A stretch of 64,000 nucleotides of DNA from Bacillus sp. (in: firmicutes) (GTDB taxonomy: Bacteria > Bacillota > Bacilli > Bacillales > Bacillaceae_J). The stretch spans positions 1-64,000 of the forward strand of contig DUSF01000048.1 of assembly GCA_012842745.1 (NCBI GenBank). Reading direction: 5' to 3'. Below, one piece after another: positions 46,358 through 53,590 of this stretch; the stretch's first letter is position 1, and each line of letters begins with the position of its first letter. The notes beneath the pieces are model-generated. The model was not told the origin of the DNA. It did not search any database and saw only the letters and a list, made by a program, of their open reading frames with translations. The translations under genes were made by a program, and so were the position numbers.

Positions 46358-47895
46358 GGGTGAGTTGCCTCCCTACATGTAAAATGAAGAATAATATCCC
46401 GTTTTAATGCTTTTTCCAAATGCTTTTTCTGCTTTTCAGCTTGATATCGTTCTGCCTGCCAATTATTTATACAGATAATATCAATGATCAGATTTTCCCC
46501 TTCCTCAGTAATTTCAATCCCCTCAACGATATTTCGTTTTGTTTCATTTAGAGCATAGGCAAAACGCAATACTGCCCCTAAAATTTTAATTACGTTTAAT
46601 TCATCCTTCGAAATCCACTCCTTAAATGGCTCTAAATATTGCTTTAAGATTGTCTTTGATTTATACGATGCAATCGCCGCCAAGCGTAGCCTCTCACGAT
46701 GCATAAGGCCATCAATCGTTCGATTGGCAAGAACATAGAATGTATGCTGGCTGCTTCCTTCATCATCAATATATCGGCCTAATTGAAATAGAAGAGCAGC
46801 TCGTTTAGCCTCACGAAGATGTGCAGCTGTGATGCAATGAAAACCCATTTTTTGTAATAACCTCAAAATAGTAACAGCAATTCGCGATACTTGAATAACA
46901 TTATTCGTATGAATCCCATATTCATATTCTATTTCAAAAAGGCTTTCCTCAATAACATCGGGAAACATTTTTATCCCGATTGGCTTCAATAATTCCTCAA
47001 AAAAAACGCCTTCCCGTAAGCCTTTTCGACTCAAAATAAAAGCGGAAGCATTTGTAACTTGATACATTACATGAAAAACTTCAAGCGCCGGGAAAATAAT
47101 ATCGGCACGGTCTTCAGAAAGACCTTCCATCCTTTTTAACTCTGCTAATGATAAGCCTGTCAAACTATTTTTTACATTAATAAGATCAGTGCCATTCATT
47201 TTGTATTGGTGAAGGCCACCTAAAGGATAAAGTTTGCTCCTTTGGTCAATTTGGGCAATATTGCGGGCACTTCCACCAATTCCGATGATTGGTATTTTTT
47301 TATCCTTTAACCAATTAACGGTGGATATTTCTTTTATTAAATAAGCTTGCAGCTCTAAAAGCTCCTCAACAGTCGGAATCGCCTCAGCCATAAATTGTTG
47401 CCTTAAAGTAAGGACACCAAATGGAAAGCTATGATAATATATAAGCTTGCGATCTTTAAAATAAGTAACTTCGGTGCTTCCGCCCCCTATATCAATTGTA
47501 ATTCCCTCGGTAAGCGAAGTTGAGTTTACTACGGCTAGATACCCATAATAAGCTTCCTCATAATCCGAAAGGATTCTAACATTCAAGTTTGTATGGGCGC
47601 GAATTTCCCTGAGAATTTCTTGTTGATTTTTGGCATGACGAATTGTTGCTGTAGCTACTACTTTAATAGTTGTAACGGCATGGAAAGTCGTAATTTCCGC
47701 AAAATACTTTAATGTATTTAGTAAGATTTTAATGCCGCTTTCATTTAAACAGTTTTCCTCATTTAAGTAATTCCGAAGACGAGCAACAGACTTAATATTT
47801 TCTATTTCCTTAAAGCCGCCGATTTTTTCATGGCGATAGATGACAAGCCTCATTGTATTTGAACCTATATCAATAATTCCGTATTTCTCTTGCAT
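46354..47895 (-). CDS. ppx: Exopolyphosphatase (Ppx/GppA family)
   Basis: About 513 residues. The N-terminal ASKHA-fold domains have phosphate-binding loops DIGSNTMRLVIY and DIGGGSTEVTYF and IGIGGSARNIA. The C-terminal helical HD-like domain starts around residue 315. It removes terminal phosphates from polyphosphate, and some members also hydrolyse pppGpp. Upstream in-frame ATGs at 47904 and 47910 are possible; the ribosome site is weak, so the start at 47895 is chosen by homology (MQEKYGIIDIGSN). Coupled to ppk. Confidence 0.92.
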   Translation of the reverse strand: MQEKYGIIDIGSNTMRLVIYRHEKIGGFKEIENIKSVARLRNYLNEENCLNESGIKILLNTLKYFAEITTFHAVTTIKVVATATIRHAKNQQEILREIRAHTNLNVRILSDYEEAYYGYLAVVNSTSLTEGITIDIGGGSTEVTYFKDRKLIYYHSFPFGVLTLRQQFMAEAIPTVEELLELQAYLIKEISTVNWLKDKKIPIIGIGGSARNIAQIDQRSKLYPLGGLHQYKMNGTDLINVKNSLTGLSLAELKRMEGLSEDRADIIFPALEVFHVMYQVTNASAFILSRKGLREGVFFEELLKPIGIKMFPDVIEESLFEIEYEYGIHTNNVIQVSRIAVTILRLLQKMGFHCITAAHLREAKRAALLFQLGRYIDDEGSSQHTFYVLANRTIDGLMHRERLRLAAIASYKSKTILKQYLEPFKEWISKDELNVIKILGAVLRFAYALNETKRNIVEGIEITEEGENLIIDIICINNWQAERYQAEKQKKHLEKALKRDIILHFTCREATHP

Positions 47896-47970
47896 CACAA
47901 TCATTCCCATCTGCAAGTTGATTCATATCTTTTATTATAATTATAAAACAAATTTTGCAAGAATAAATAG

Positions 47971-48001
47971 AAAAAGCTGACTCAAAGGAGTCAACTTTTT
48001 T
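47971..48001 (-). terminator. Intrinsic terminator after the PCYCGC lipoprotein gene
   Basis: AAAAAG-TGACTC-AAAG-GAGTCA-CTTTTT with one internal C/A mismatch. It lies just after the stop codon at 48006-48008, not after the in-frame UGA at 48144-48146. This supports the longer reading frame. Confidence 0.82.
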
Positions 48002-48005
48002 ATTA

Positions 48006-48485
48006 TTATTCAGGCATTGGTGTTGGTGTTGAATCAACACCATTGTTCCCATATTTTTCATCAACAATTTTACGAATCGTTTTTAAATCTGTGCCTTTTT
48101 CATACTCTTGTTTAGCCTCACGGGCTATATCAACACAAATCCCTCAGCCAAGCCCCATACTATCTAAAGTTGCAATATCTCCGTCAATTGAATCTATAAA
48201 ACAGGCTGTATTATTCGTATGACCATCGGTTTCATAACACCCACAATAGCATGGCATATAATCTAGCACTTCTGAATGTTCAGCAGCAAAAGCATAGGCT
48301 TCAAGTGTATGTTCTTTCCCGTATTGCATCATCAGTGGCGACCATTCTTTTGTTTTTATATTATATTCCATCTTCATATTTTCTGAATCTTGCGCCCTCT
48401 CTTCACCCTCTTTTTTCGATGAATTACAGGCAGACAATGTAAACAATAATATACATGATACAACAACGTATAAAAGCTTTTTCAT
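48006..48485 (-). CDS. PCYCGC-motif lipoprotein, candidate selenoprotein (in-frame UGA)
   Basis: Read through one UGA, the gene encodes 159 residues. Lipobox LSAC (Cys20); the family motif MPCYCGC at 77-83; then DSMGLG, the UGA at codon 114 (48144-48146), and GICVDIAREAKQEYEKG continuing to TPTPMPE and a TAA. Homologues as I recall them have Cys at the UGA position, giving CxxC; here it would be U-G-I-C. The 45 codons after the UGA show no frameshift or second stop and keep family features. A hairpin lies where a bacterial SECIS should be. Ribosome site AGGAGGG precedes ATG 48485. The family function is unknown, probably metal or redox related at the cell surface. The alternative is a nonsense mutation giving a 113-aa truncation. 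Confidence 0.7.
48113..48127 (-). promoter_or_regulatory. SECIS-like hairpin after the in-frame UGA
   Basis: On the mRNA strand UAGCC-CGUGA-GGCUA forms a 5-bp stem with a 5-nt loop carrying G at loop position 2, at nt 17-31 after the UGA. A weak lower helix (UUGU with ACAA region) can stack under it across a GAUA bulge. As I recall, bacterial SECIS elements have this spacing, a small apical loop and a G among its first two bases. Confidence 0.55.
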
Positions 48486-48628
48486 CTACATCCCTCCTAG
48501 TCTCAATAATCTAGCAGTATTTTTAGTATATTACTATGTAATAGTATCATGTTTTCACTTCTACTGCCTATGACTTTTTAAATAAAAGAACGCTCTTCAT
48601 AAACTTGTCCTAAAACTTCACATTTTTG

Positions 48629-48657
48629 TTGTTGGAATTCGCTTACAAGTGTATAAT
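48629..48657 (+). promoter_or_regulatory. Candidate sigma-A promoter of ykyB
   Basis: TTGTTG at 48629-48634 and a perfect TATAAT at 48652-48657 with 17-nt spacing, 30 nt before the ykyB start codon. Confidence 0.5.
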
Positions 48658-48687
48658 AATAGAAATAATGCGAAAGGAGCTTATACA

Positions 48688-49140
48688 ATGGAGCATACAA
48701 TCGAAGAACTCTCCCGTGCCCTCTTCATCGTGAATCGACACGCAAAAACCGCCCCAAATCCGAAATTTCTTTACTACTTAAAGAAAAAAACAGTAGAGAA
48801 ACTAATTCAAGATGGAAAAGCAAAAAAAATTGGTCTTCACTTTTCTAAAAATCCTAAAAATAGTCAACAACGCTCAGATTTACTTGTATCCGTTGGGGAT
48901 TATTATTTTCATATACCGCCGGAAAAGGCTGATTTTGTGGTGCTACCACATCTTGGTGAACTAAGTGAAAGCTATCGAAACCCCAAAACAAACTTACCAC
49001 TTTCAAAGGCAAAGCAAATATTACAAAGCTACACTGGCATTCAAGACAACACTGCCGCACTAAATAATCATCAAAGCTCACATACAAAAAGCAAATACAC
49101 AAAGCCAGTTTTCAAAAAGTTAGGCCAGACGTACTTTTAA
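48688..49140 (+). CDS. ykyB: YkyB family protein
   Basis: 150 residues, basic and soluble. ALFIVNRHAKTAPNPKFLYYLKK, LHFSKNPKNSQQRSDLLVSVGDYYFHIPP and LPHLGELSESYRNPKTNLPLSKAKQILQSYTG are the conserved blocks of the YkyB family of Bacilli. Function unknown. ATG 48688 has AAAGGAG upstream. It is close to cheV, as in B. subtilis. Confidence 0.88.
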   Translation: MEHTIEELSRALFIVNRHAKTAPNPKFLYYLKKKTVEKLIQDGKAKKIGLHFSKNPKNSQQRSDLLVSVGDYYFHIPPEKADFVVLPHLGELSESYRNPKTNLPLSKAKQILQSYTGIQDNTAALNNHQSSHTKSKYTKPVFKKLGQTYF

Positions 49141-49154
49141 TAAACAACAATCTT

Positions 49155-49188
49155 AAATCGCCTTTGGAGAATATACCAAAGGCGATTT
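49155..49188. terminator. Bidirectional terminator ykyB / HD-GYP gene
   Basis: AAATCGCCTTTGG-AGAATATA-CCAAAGGCGATTT is a perfect 13-bp stem between convergent genes. Confidence 0.88.
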
Positions 49189-49197
49189 TCAATATTT

Positions 49198-50250
49198 TTA
49201 AAGAACCTTCGTAATAAAGATGGTCGTTTCTTTTCCTAAATTAATTTCTTTCACAAGATAATCATCAAATTTTGAACGTTTATTTACATCAAAAACCCGA
49301 ACGATTGGTCGTTGTGGTAACCCGTGATTTTGGCCCACAATAAAGCCTGTTTCTCCCGTCGTTAGCTTTACTTGTCTTCCAGTAGGATAAAAGGCAACAG
49401 AACGCAAAAATTCCCAAACAACTTGGTGATCAAAATAAACATTCGTAAGAGCGAGAATACGTTCGCATGCCTCGTGCGGATGCAGTGGCTCTCCTTCTAA
49501 AGGTGATACTAAATTATCATAAGAATTTGCCACCGCCACTATTTTTGCAAATAGCGGTATTTGATCACCAGAGATTTTTCTCGGATAGCCGCTTCCATCG
49601 AAATGTTCATGATGCCCAAGAGCTACATGGGCAGCAACAGTGCTAATTTCATGTTTTTTCCTTAAAAAATTAAAACCAACCCATGTATGATCACTTGTTT
49701 CTCCTGCATCATTCATCGTACCCCGATCTAACTTACTAGGATCAACTATTTTACCAATATCATGAAACAAAGCGCCAATCGCTAAATCTTTTATTTCACT
49801 CTTGCTTAAACCAAGCTTAATACCGATTAAAACGGACATAACACAGACGTTTGTCGAATGGGCAAATAAGGCGTCATCATTCGTACGAATGTCTGTTAAA
49901 CTAATCAAAATATTTTGATTTAGAAGAATTTCCTCAATAATTTTTTCAACTGATTTGCTTATTTCCTTCATATTTAAATCTTTTTTTCCATTTTGTATAT
50001 ATTGAGCAGATTCTGCAAACATTTGAATTGTTTCCCGTCTAGTTGCTTCAGTTACTACTTCTTCAACCTCTACGTCCTCTAAACGATCATCTTTTAAAAA
50101 AATAGCATTAACTCCCATTTGTCGCAATCTTGAAATCAAACCAATCGTAAGGACGATTCCTTCTTCAAGAAGGACCCTCCCATCACTAGTATAAATCGTT
50201 TCTCCTAATCTTTCACCTTGATTTACATTATCTAGCATTACATATTTCAT
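49198..50250 (-). CDS. HD-GYP domain protein, probable c-di-GMP phosphodiesterase
   Basis: 350 residues. An N-terminal region of about 110 residues (LLEEGIVLTIGLISRLRQMGV, a small segment common in Gram-positive HD-GYP proteins) precedes the HD-GYP domain. The metal HD is at 163-164 (LFHDIGKIVD), HHE at 213-215 and GYP at 221-223 (HFDGSGYP). The motif set is complete, so hydrolysis of c-di-GMP is plausible. It is immediately downstream of cheV on the same strand. ATG 50250 is preceded by a weak GGGAG site. Confidence 0.87.
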   Translation of the reverse strand: MKYVMLDNVNQGERLGETIYTSDGRVLLEEGIVLTIGLISRLRQMGVNAIFLKDDRLEDVEVEEVVTEATRRETIQMFAESAQYIQNGKKDLNMKEISKSVEKIIEEILLNQNILISLTDIRTNDDALFAHSTNVCVMSVLIGIKLGLSKSEIKDLAIGALFHDIGKIVDPSKLDRGTMNDAGETSDHTWVGFNFLRKKHEISTVAAHVALGHHEHFDGSGYPRKISGDQIPLFAKIVAVANSYDNLVSPLEGEPLHPHEACERILALTNVYFDHQVVWEFLRSVAFYPTGRQVKLTTGETGFIVGQNHGLPQRPIVRVFDVNKRSKFDDYLVKEINLGKETTIFITKVL

Positions 50251-50317
50251 AAAATATCATTCTCCCGCAAGTCGTTTTTCTTACATTATCGTTGATATAA
50301 CGGGAATCAGCGTAATC

Positions 50318-50345
50318 GAGAATGCCCAATTTTTTGGACATTCTC
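50318..50345 (-). terminator. Hairpin after cheV
   Basis: GAGAATG-CCCAATTTTTTGGA-CATTCTC; the stem is good but no strong T tract follows on the minus strand. Partial read-through into the HD-GYP gene is possible. Confidence 0.5.
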
Positions 50346-50356
50346 TTCATTTTTAA

Positions 50357-51265
50357 TTAAATTACGTATTTGTCAATAAGTTTGACTAGTTCGAGAATTT
50401 CTGGTTTACTTACTTGCTCCGTTGCTCCAACCACTTCACCTTTATGGCGCAAATCATCGGTAATAAGAGAAGAGAAAATGACAACAGGCAATACCTTTAA
50501 TTCATTATTATCTTTAATTCGTTTTGTTAAATGATGTCCATCCATTTTCGGCATTTCAATATCGGTAATAACCATTTGAACTTCATCTGTAATATTTTTG
50601 CCTGAAGAAACAATGCCTTCTAAATACTCTAATGCATCTTGGCCATTTTCAAAGAATGATAGCCTGCTGTAGCCAGCTTGCTCGAGCGTTTCCTCTAGAA
50701 GTTTTCGAAGCAATGCAGAATCTTCAGCAATGACAATGCACTTACTTGATCGTTCTCGCGGTCCAAGCCCCTTTAAGCGCTCAATACTAATGCCTGATTC
50801 AGGGTTAATATCAACGACAATTTTTTCGTAGTCTAAAAGAAGCACCATTTCATCATTCATCTTAATAACACCAATGATTTGGCTTTCAAGACCAGTATAC
50901 ATTTCATTTGGCTTTTCAATTTGATTCCATGAAATGCGATGAATTTGCGATACTGTATGGACATGAAAAACTATTTTCGTTTTATTGAATTCACAAACGA
51001 TGAATTTGTCATGTTTCGGATTTTCAGAAGGTGGAAAATCAAGCACAGTTGACATATTCACAACAGGCAATACTTCCCCACGAAGTGTAATAATTCCCTC
51101 AACTGAGCGATGTGCATGGGGCACAGCTGTAACTGGAACAGGGTTAATAATTTCTTTTACTTTAATTACGTTTATACCAAATTTATTATCACCTACTCCA
51201 AACTCAACAATTTCTAGTTCGTTCGTACCACTTTCTAATAAAATACCTTTATTGTTTTGAGTCAT
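50357..51265 (-). CDS. cheV: Chemotaxis coupling/adaptation protein CheV
   Basis: 302 residues. The N-terminal CheW domain (LEIVEFGVGDNKFGINVIKVKEII, GIITLRGEVLPVV) is followed by a C-terminal receiver domain with acidic pocket AEDS, phospho-Asp in MVITDIEMPKMDGH, Ser in FSSLITDD and Lys in SKPE. CheV couples receptors to CheA and takes part in adaptation through its phosphorylation. It is very similar to B. subtilis CheV, which is sigma-D controlled. I found no convincing sigma-D promoter upstream. Confidence 0.95.
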   Translation of the reverse strand: MTQNNKGILLESGTNELEIVEFGVGDNKFGINVIKVKEIINPVPVTAVPHAHRSVEGIITLRGEVLPVVNMSTVLDFPPSENPKHDKFIVCEFNKTKIVFHVHTVSQIHRISWNQIEKPNEMYTGLESQIIGVIKMNDEMVLLLDYEKIVVDINPESGISIERLKGLGPRERSSKCIVIAEDSALLRKLLEETLEQAGYSRLSFFENGQDALEYLEGIVSSGKNITDEVQMVITDIEMPKMDGHHLTKRIKDNNELKVLPVVIFSSLITDDLRHKGEVVGATEQVSKPEILELVKLIDKYVI

Positions 51266-51475
51266 CCTTTTCGCCCTTCCATAAAAAATATTATTTCTAT
51301 TATATTTGATTTCTAAGCTTTTTTAAATAGTATTTGCTAAGAACTATTGAAATAACTGTAAAAAGAACTATAGTTCAACAAATTTTATCTCATTCATAAT
51401 ATTTAGAATATTTACTTTATTTTACCACCTTAAAATGGTATGATTTTAGTAACCAACTAGAGAGGAAGATTTAAA

Positions 51476-51829
51476 ATGGAAAATATTATCTGTTTTAAAA
51501 GCAAAAAGGATCAATTCACAAAAAAATTACATACTGAAGTATCTCATTTAATTGATGATTTAATGGATCAACAGCAACAAACTGTGGCATGGATACTCTA
51601 TTATTCAATGAGAAATGAGTATCCTATCGACGTAGTTGGTTTTAGTTTAGAACTTTGGTACAATTTTTGCAATGAAATAGATCCCTTTATTGATGACGAA
51701 AGAAAATATGCAGCTTCTATCGAAATGTTTGTTTCAAATCTTTTAAATCTTTCGACATATACTAAACATGAAATTTTACATAAATACGGACTACATAAAA
51801 TATACGATCCAGAGACAATTGAAGTATAG
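51476..51829 (+). CDS. Hypothetical helical protein, 117 aa
   Basis: 117 residues, predicted to be nearly all helix: KKLHTEVSHLIDDLMDQQQQTVAWILYYSM, EIDPFIDDERKYAASIEMFVSNLLN. It has no signal peptide or membrane span. AGAGGAAG precedes the ATG at 51476. I do not recognise the family. It is monocistronic, with a hairpin terminator shared with the Spo0E-like gene. Confidence 0.6.
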   Translation: MENIICFKSKKDQFTKKLHTEVSHLIDDLMDQQQQTVAWILYYSMRNEYPIDVVGFSLELWYNFCNEIDPFIDDERKYAASIEMFVSNLLNLSTYTKHEILHKYGLHKIYDPETIEV

Positions 51830-51839
51830 TATAAATAGA

Positions 51840-51888
51840 TTCCTAAGCCAATTATTGCTACATTTATAGCGATAATCGGCTTACGGAA
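51840..51888. terminator. Hairpin between the 117-aa gene and the Spo0E-like gene
   Basis: TTCCTAAGCCAATTATTGCT pairs with AGCGATAATCGGCTTACGGA with three mismatches. It sits between convergent genes. Its arm resembles the arms of the 16491 and 43973 palindromes. Confidence 0.7.
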
Positions 51889-51898
51889 ACTATAAAAC

Positions 51899-52069
51899 CT
51901 ATTTCTTACTTAAGTTTTGATATTGATTTATTTTCACATCAAGTCTTTGACTTAATTTAACAATTGCCGGATTTGACAGCAGGTGAGTTTGCTTCCATTC
52001 TTCACCAAGTTGTCTTCGTAGCTCTTCAATTTCTTTAGCTAACGCTAACTTGACGACAAATTCCTTCAT
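51899..52069 (-). CDS. Spo0E-like sporulation regulatory protein
   Basis: About 56 residues forming two helices: KEIEELRRQLGEEWKQTHLL and PAIVKLSQRLDVKINQYQNL. The SQxLDxxI signature of Spo0E-type aspartyl phosphatases is present. Such small proteins dephosphorylate Spo0A-P and delay sporulation; which response regulator this one acts on is unknown. The start at ATG 52069 is preferred to the longer 52102 frame since the added residues are not family-like. Confidence 0.75.
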   Translation of the reverse strand: MKEFVVKLALAKEIEELRRQLGEEWKQTHLLSNPAIVKLSQRLDVKINQYQNLSKK

Positions 52070-52180
52070 TGTGGCACCCCAAATCAAAGTATAGAATTCC
52101 AATAGTAAACTATCTCTACTCTTATATTACCACAATTTAGGAGCATGCCCACTTTATTACATATTATTTTCATAAAAAAT

Positions 52181-52942
52181 TTATAATTCTAATTCATTAA
52201 ACCAACGAATTTTATCTCTCAATGTAACAACTTCACCAACGACAATAATCGATGGATTTGTTATTTTAGCAGAGATGCATTTTTCTTCGATATCTTCAAG
52301 TGTGCCAATTATTGTTTTTTGTGAATTTGTAGTTCCCCAGTGAATAATCGCAACAGGTGTTGCTCTCGGCTTTCCGTACTTCATTAGTTGTTCGCAAATA
52401 TAATGCAAATTACCAACACCCATATAAAAAGCAAGCGTATCAATACCTTCTGCTAATGCTTGCCAATTTATATGGTCTTGATCTTTTTCGGCACGGCCAT
52501 GGGCAGTGACAATGGCAAAGCTTGAAGCATAATGACGATGTGTTACCGGTATGCCAGCGTATGCCGGTGCAGCAATACCCGCAGATATTCCGGGAACAAT
52601 CTCAAAATCTAAATGATTCTCTTTTAAAATTTCTGCTTCCTCTGCACCACGACCAAAGATAAACGGGTCGCCCCCTTTTAACCTTGTCACAATTTTTCCA
52701 TTGTTGGCATGTTCAACTAGTTGACTATTGATTTCATCCTGGATGAGGCCATGTTTCCCTGGTAATTTGCCGCAATAGATGAGTTCACAATTTTCTTTTT
52801 TGTAATCTAGCAATTCCTTATTCACTAGTCGATCATAAATGATTACATCTGCTTCTTTAATACATTCCAGCCCACGAATCGTAATCAACTTTGGATCACC
52901 AGGTCCAGCGCCAACAATATAAACTTTACCTTTATCCATCAC
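52181..52942 (-). CDS. cobA: Uroporphyrinogen-III C-methyltransferase (SUMT)
   Basis: 253 residues, tetrapyrrole methylase fold. VYIVGAGPGDPKLITIRGL at the N-terminus, IIYDRLV, RLKGGDPFIFGRGAEE, VPGISAGIAAPAYAGIP and the C-terminal NPSIIVVGEVV. It adds methyl groups at C2 and C7 of uroporphyrinogen III to make precorrin-2, the entry to sirohaem and cobalamin. The GTG start at 52942 overlaps the stop codon of the upstream gene. It is the last gene of the cobalamin operon in this window. Confidence 0.94.
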   Translation of the reverse strand: MMDKGKVYIVGAGPGDPKLITIRGLECIKEADVIIYDRLVNKELLDYKKENCELIYCGKLPGKHGLIQDEINSQLVEHANNGKIVTRLKGGDPFIFGRGAEEAEILKENHLDFEIVPGISAGIAAPAYAGIPVTHRHYASSFAIVTAHGRAEKDQDHINWQALAEGIDTLAFYMGVGNLHYICEQLMKYGKPRATPVAIIHWGTTNSQKTIIGTLEDIEEKCISAKITNPSIIVVGEVVTLRDKIRWFNELEL

Positions 52943-53589
52943 AACGAATATCCCTCCTTCCTTACATAATCCTCAAAATATTTTCTTCGCTCAGAATATT
53001 TTCCTTGACGGGTTAAGTCTAAATAGATTGGATCAAGTAAATGCTTTAATAAAATATATTTGAGGTTAGAATCATCAATTTTCGCTATTATTTCTTTTCT
53101 AGTTTCATCTAAAAAATCAATATATTGTTCATAGGAATGATCATAAGCTTTTTCTAAATCATGTTTAATTTTTTGGGCTAACGATGGACTGCCCCCAGAT
53201 GTTGAAATGGCAATTGACAGCTTGCCACGATTTAGAACGGTTGGCACAATAAAATTACATAGCTCAGGCTGGTCGACAATGTTAATTAATTGCTGGCTAC
53301 TAACTGCTTCATAGACATGTTTGTTGATTTTAGTTGAATTAGTTGCAGCAATGACTAGAAATGCATTCTCAACATCACCATTTTCAAATTCCTTCTCTTT
53401 CAGATAAAGTTGGTTAGCTTTCGACCACACCTTAATTTCCGCTGAACATTCAGGACTAACGACAGTAACATTGGCCTTTGCCTGTAATAATGACATGATT
53501 TTTCTTGTAGCAACTGTCCCTCCACCGACAACAACACAATGTTTGTTTTCTAAATTCAACATAATCGGATAAATTGACATCATAATCAC
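52939..53589 (-). CDS. Precorrin-2 dehydrogenase (SirC/Met8-like)
   Basis: 216 residues. Rossmann motif VVGGGTVATRKIMSLLQ, catalytic-region ISTSGGSPSLAQKIKHDLE and a helical C-terminal dimerisation domain. It oxidises precorrin-2 to sirohydrochlorin with NAD+. Some members are also ferrochelatases, but cbiX in the same operon supplies the cobalt chelatase. It overlaps cobA by 4 nt and follows cobQ by 1 nt. Confidence 0.9.
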   Translation of the reverse strand: MIMMSIYPIMLNLENKHCVVVGGGTVATRKIMSLLQAKANVTVVSPECSAEIKVWSKANQLYLKEKEFENGDVENAFLVIAATNSTKINKHVYEAVSSQQLINIVDQPELCNFIVPTVLNRGKLSIAISTSGGSPSLAQKIKHDLEKAYDHSYEQYIDFLDETRKEIIAKIDDSNLKYILLKHLLDPIYLDLTRQGKYSERRKYFEDYVRKEGYSL

Positions 53590-53590
53590 C

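Noticed and set aside
48144..48485. Ordinary 113-aa PCYCGC lipoprotein ending at the UGA
   Set aside because: The frame after the UGA stays open for 45 family-like codons and the terminator lies beyond the later TAA, so plain termination is the weaker explanation, though not excluded.
51266..51475. Sigma-D promoter for cheV
   Set aside because: No TAAA-N15-GCCGATAT-like match; a TTTAAA-17-TATAAT pair exists but is not distinctive.
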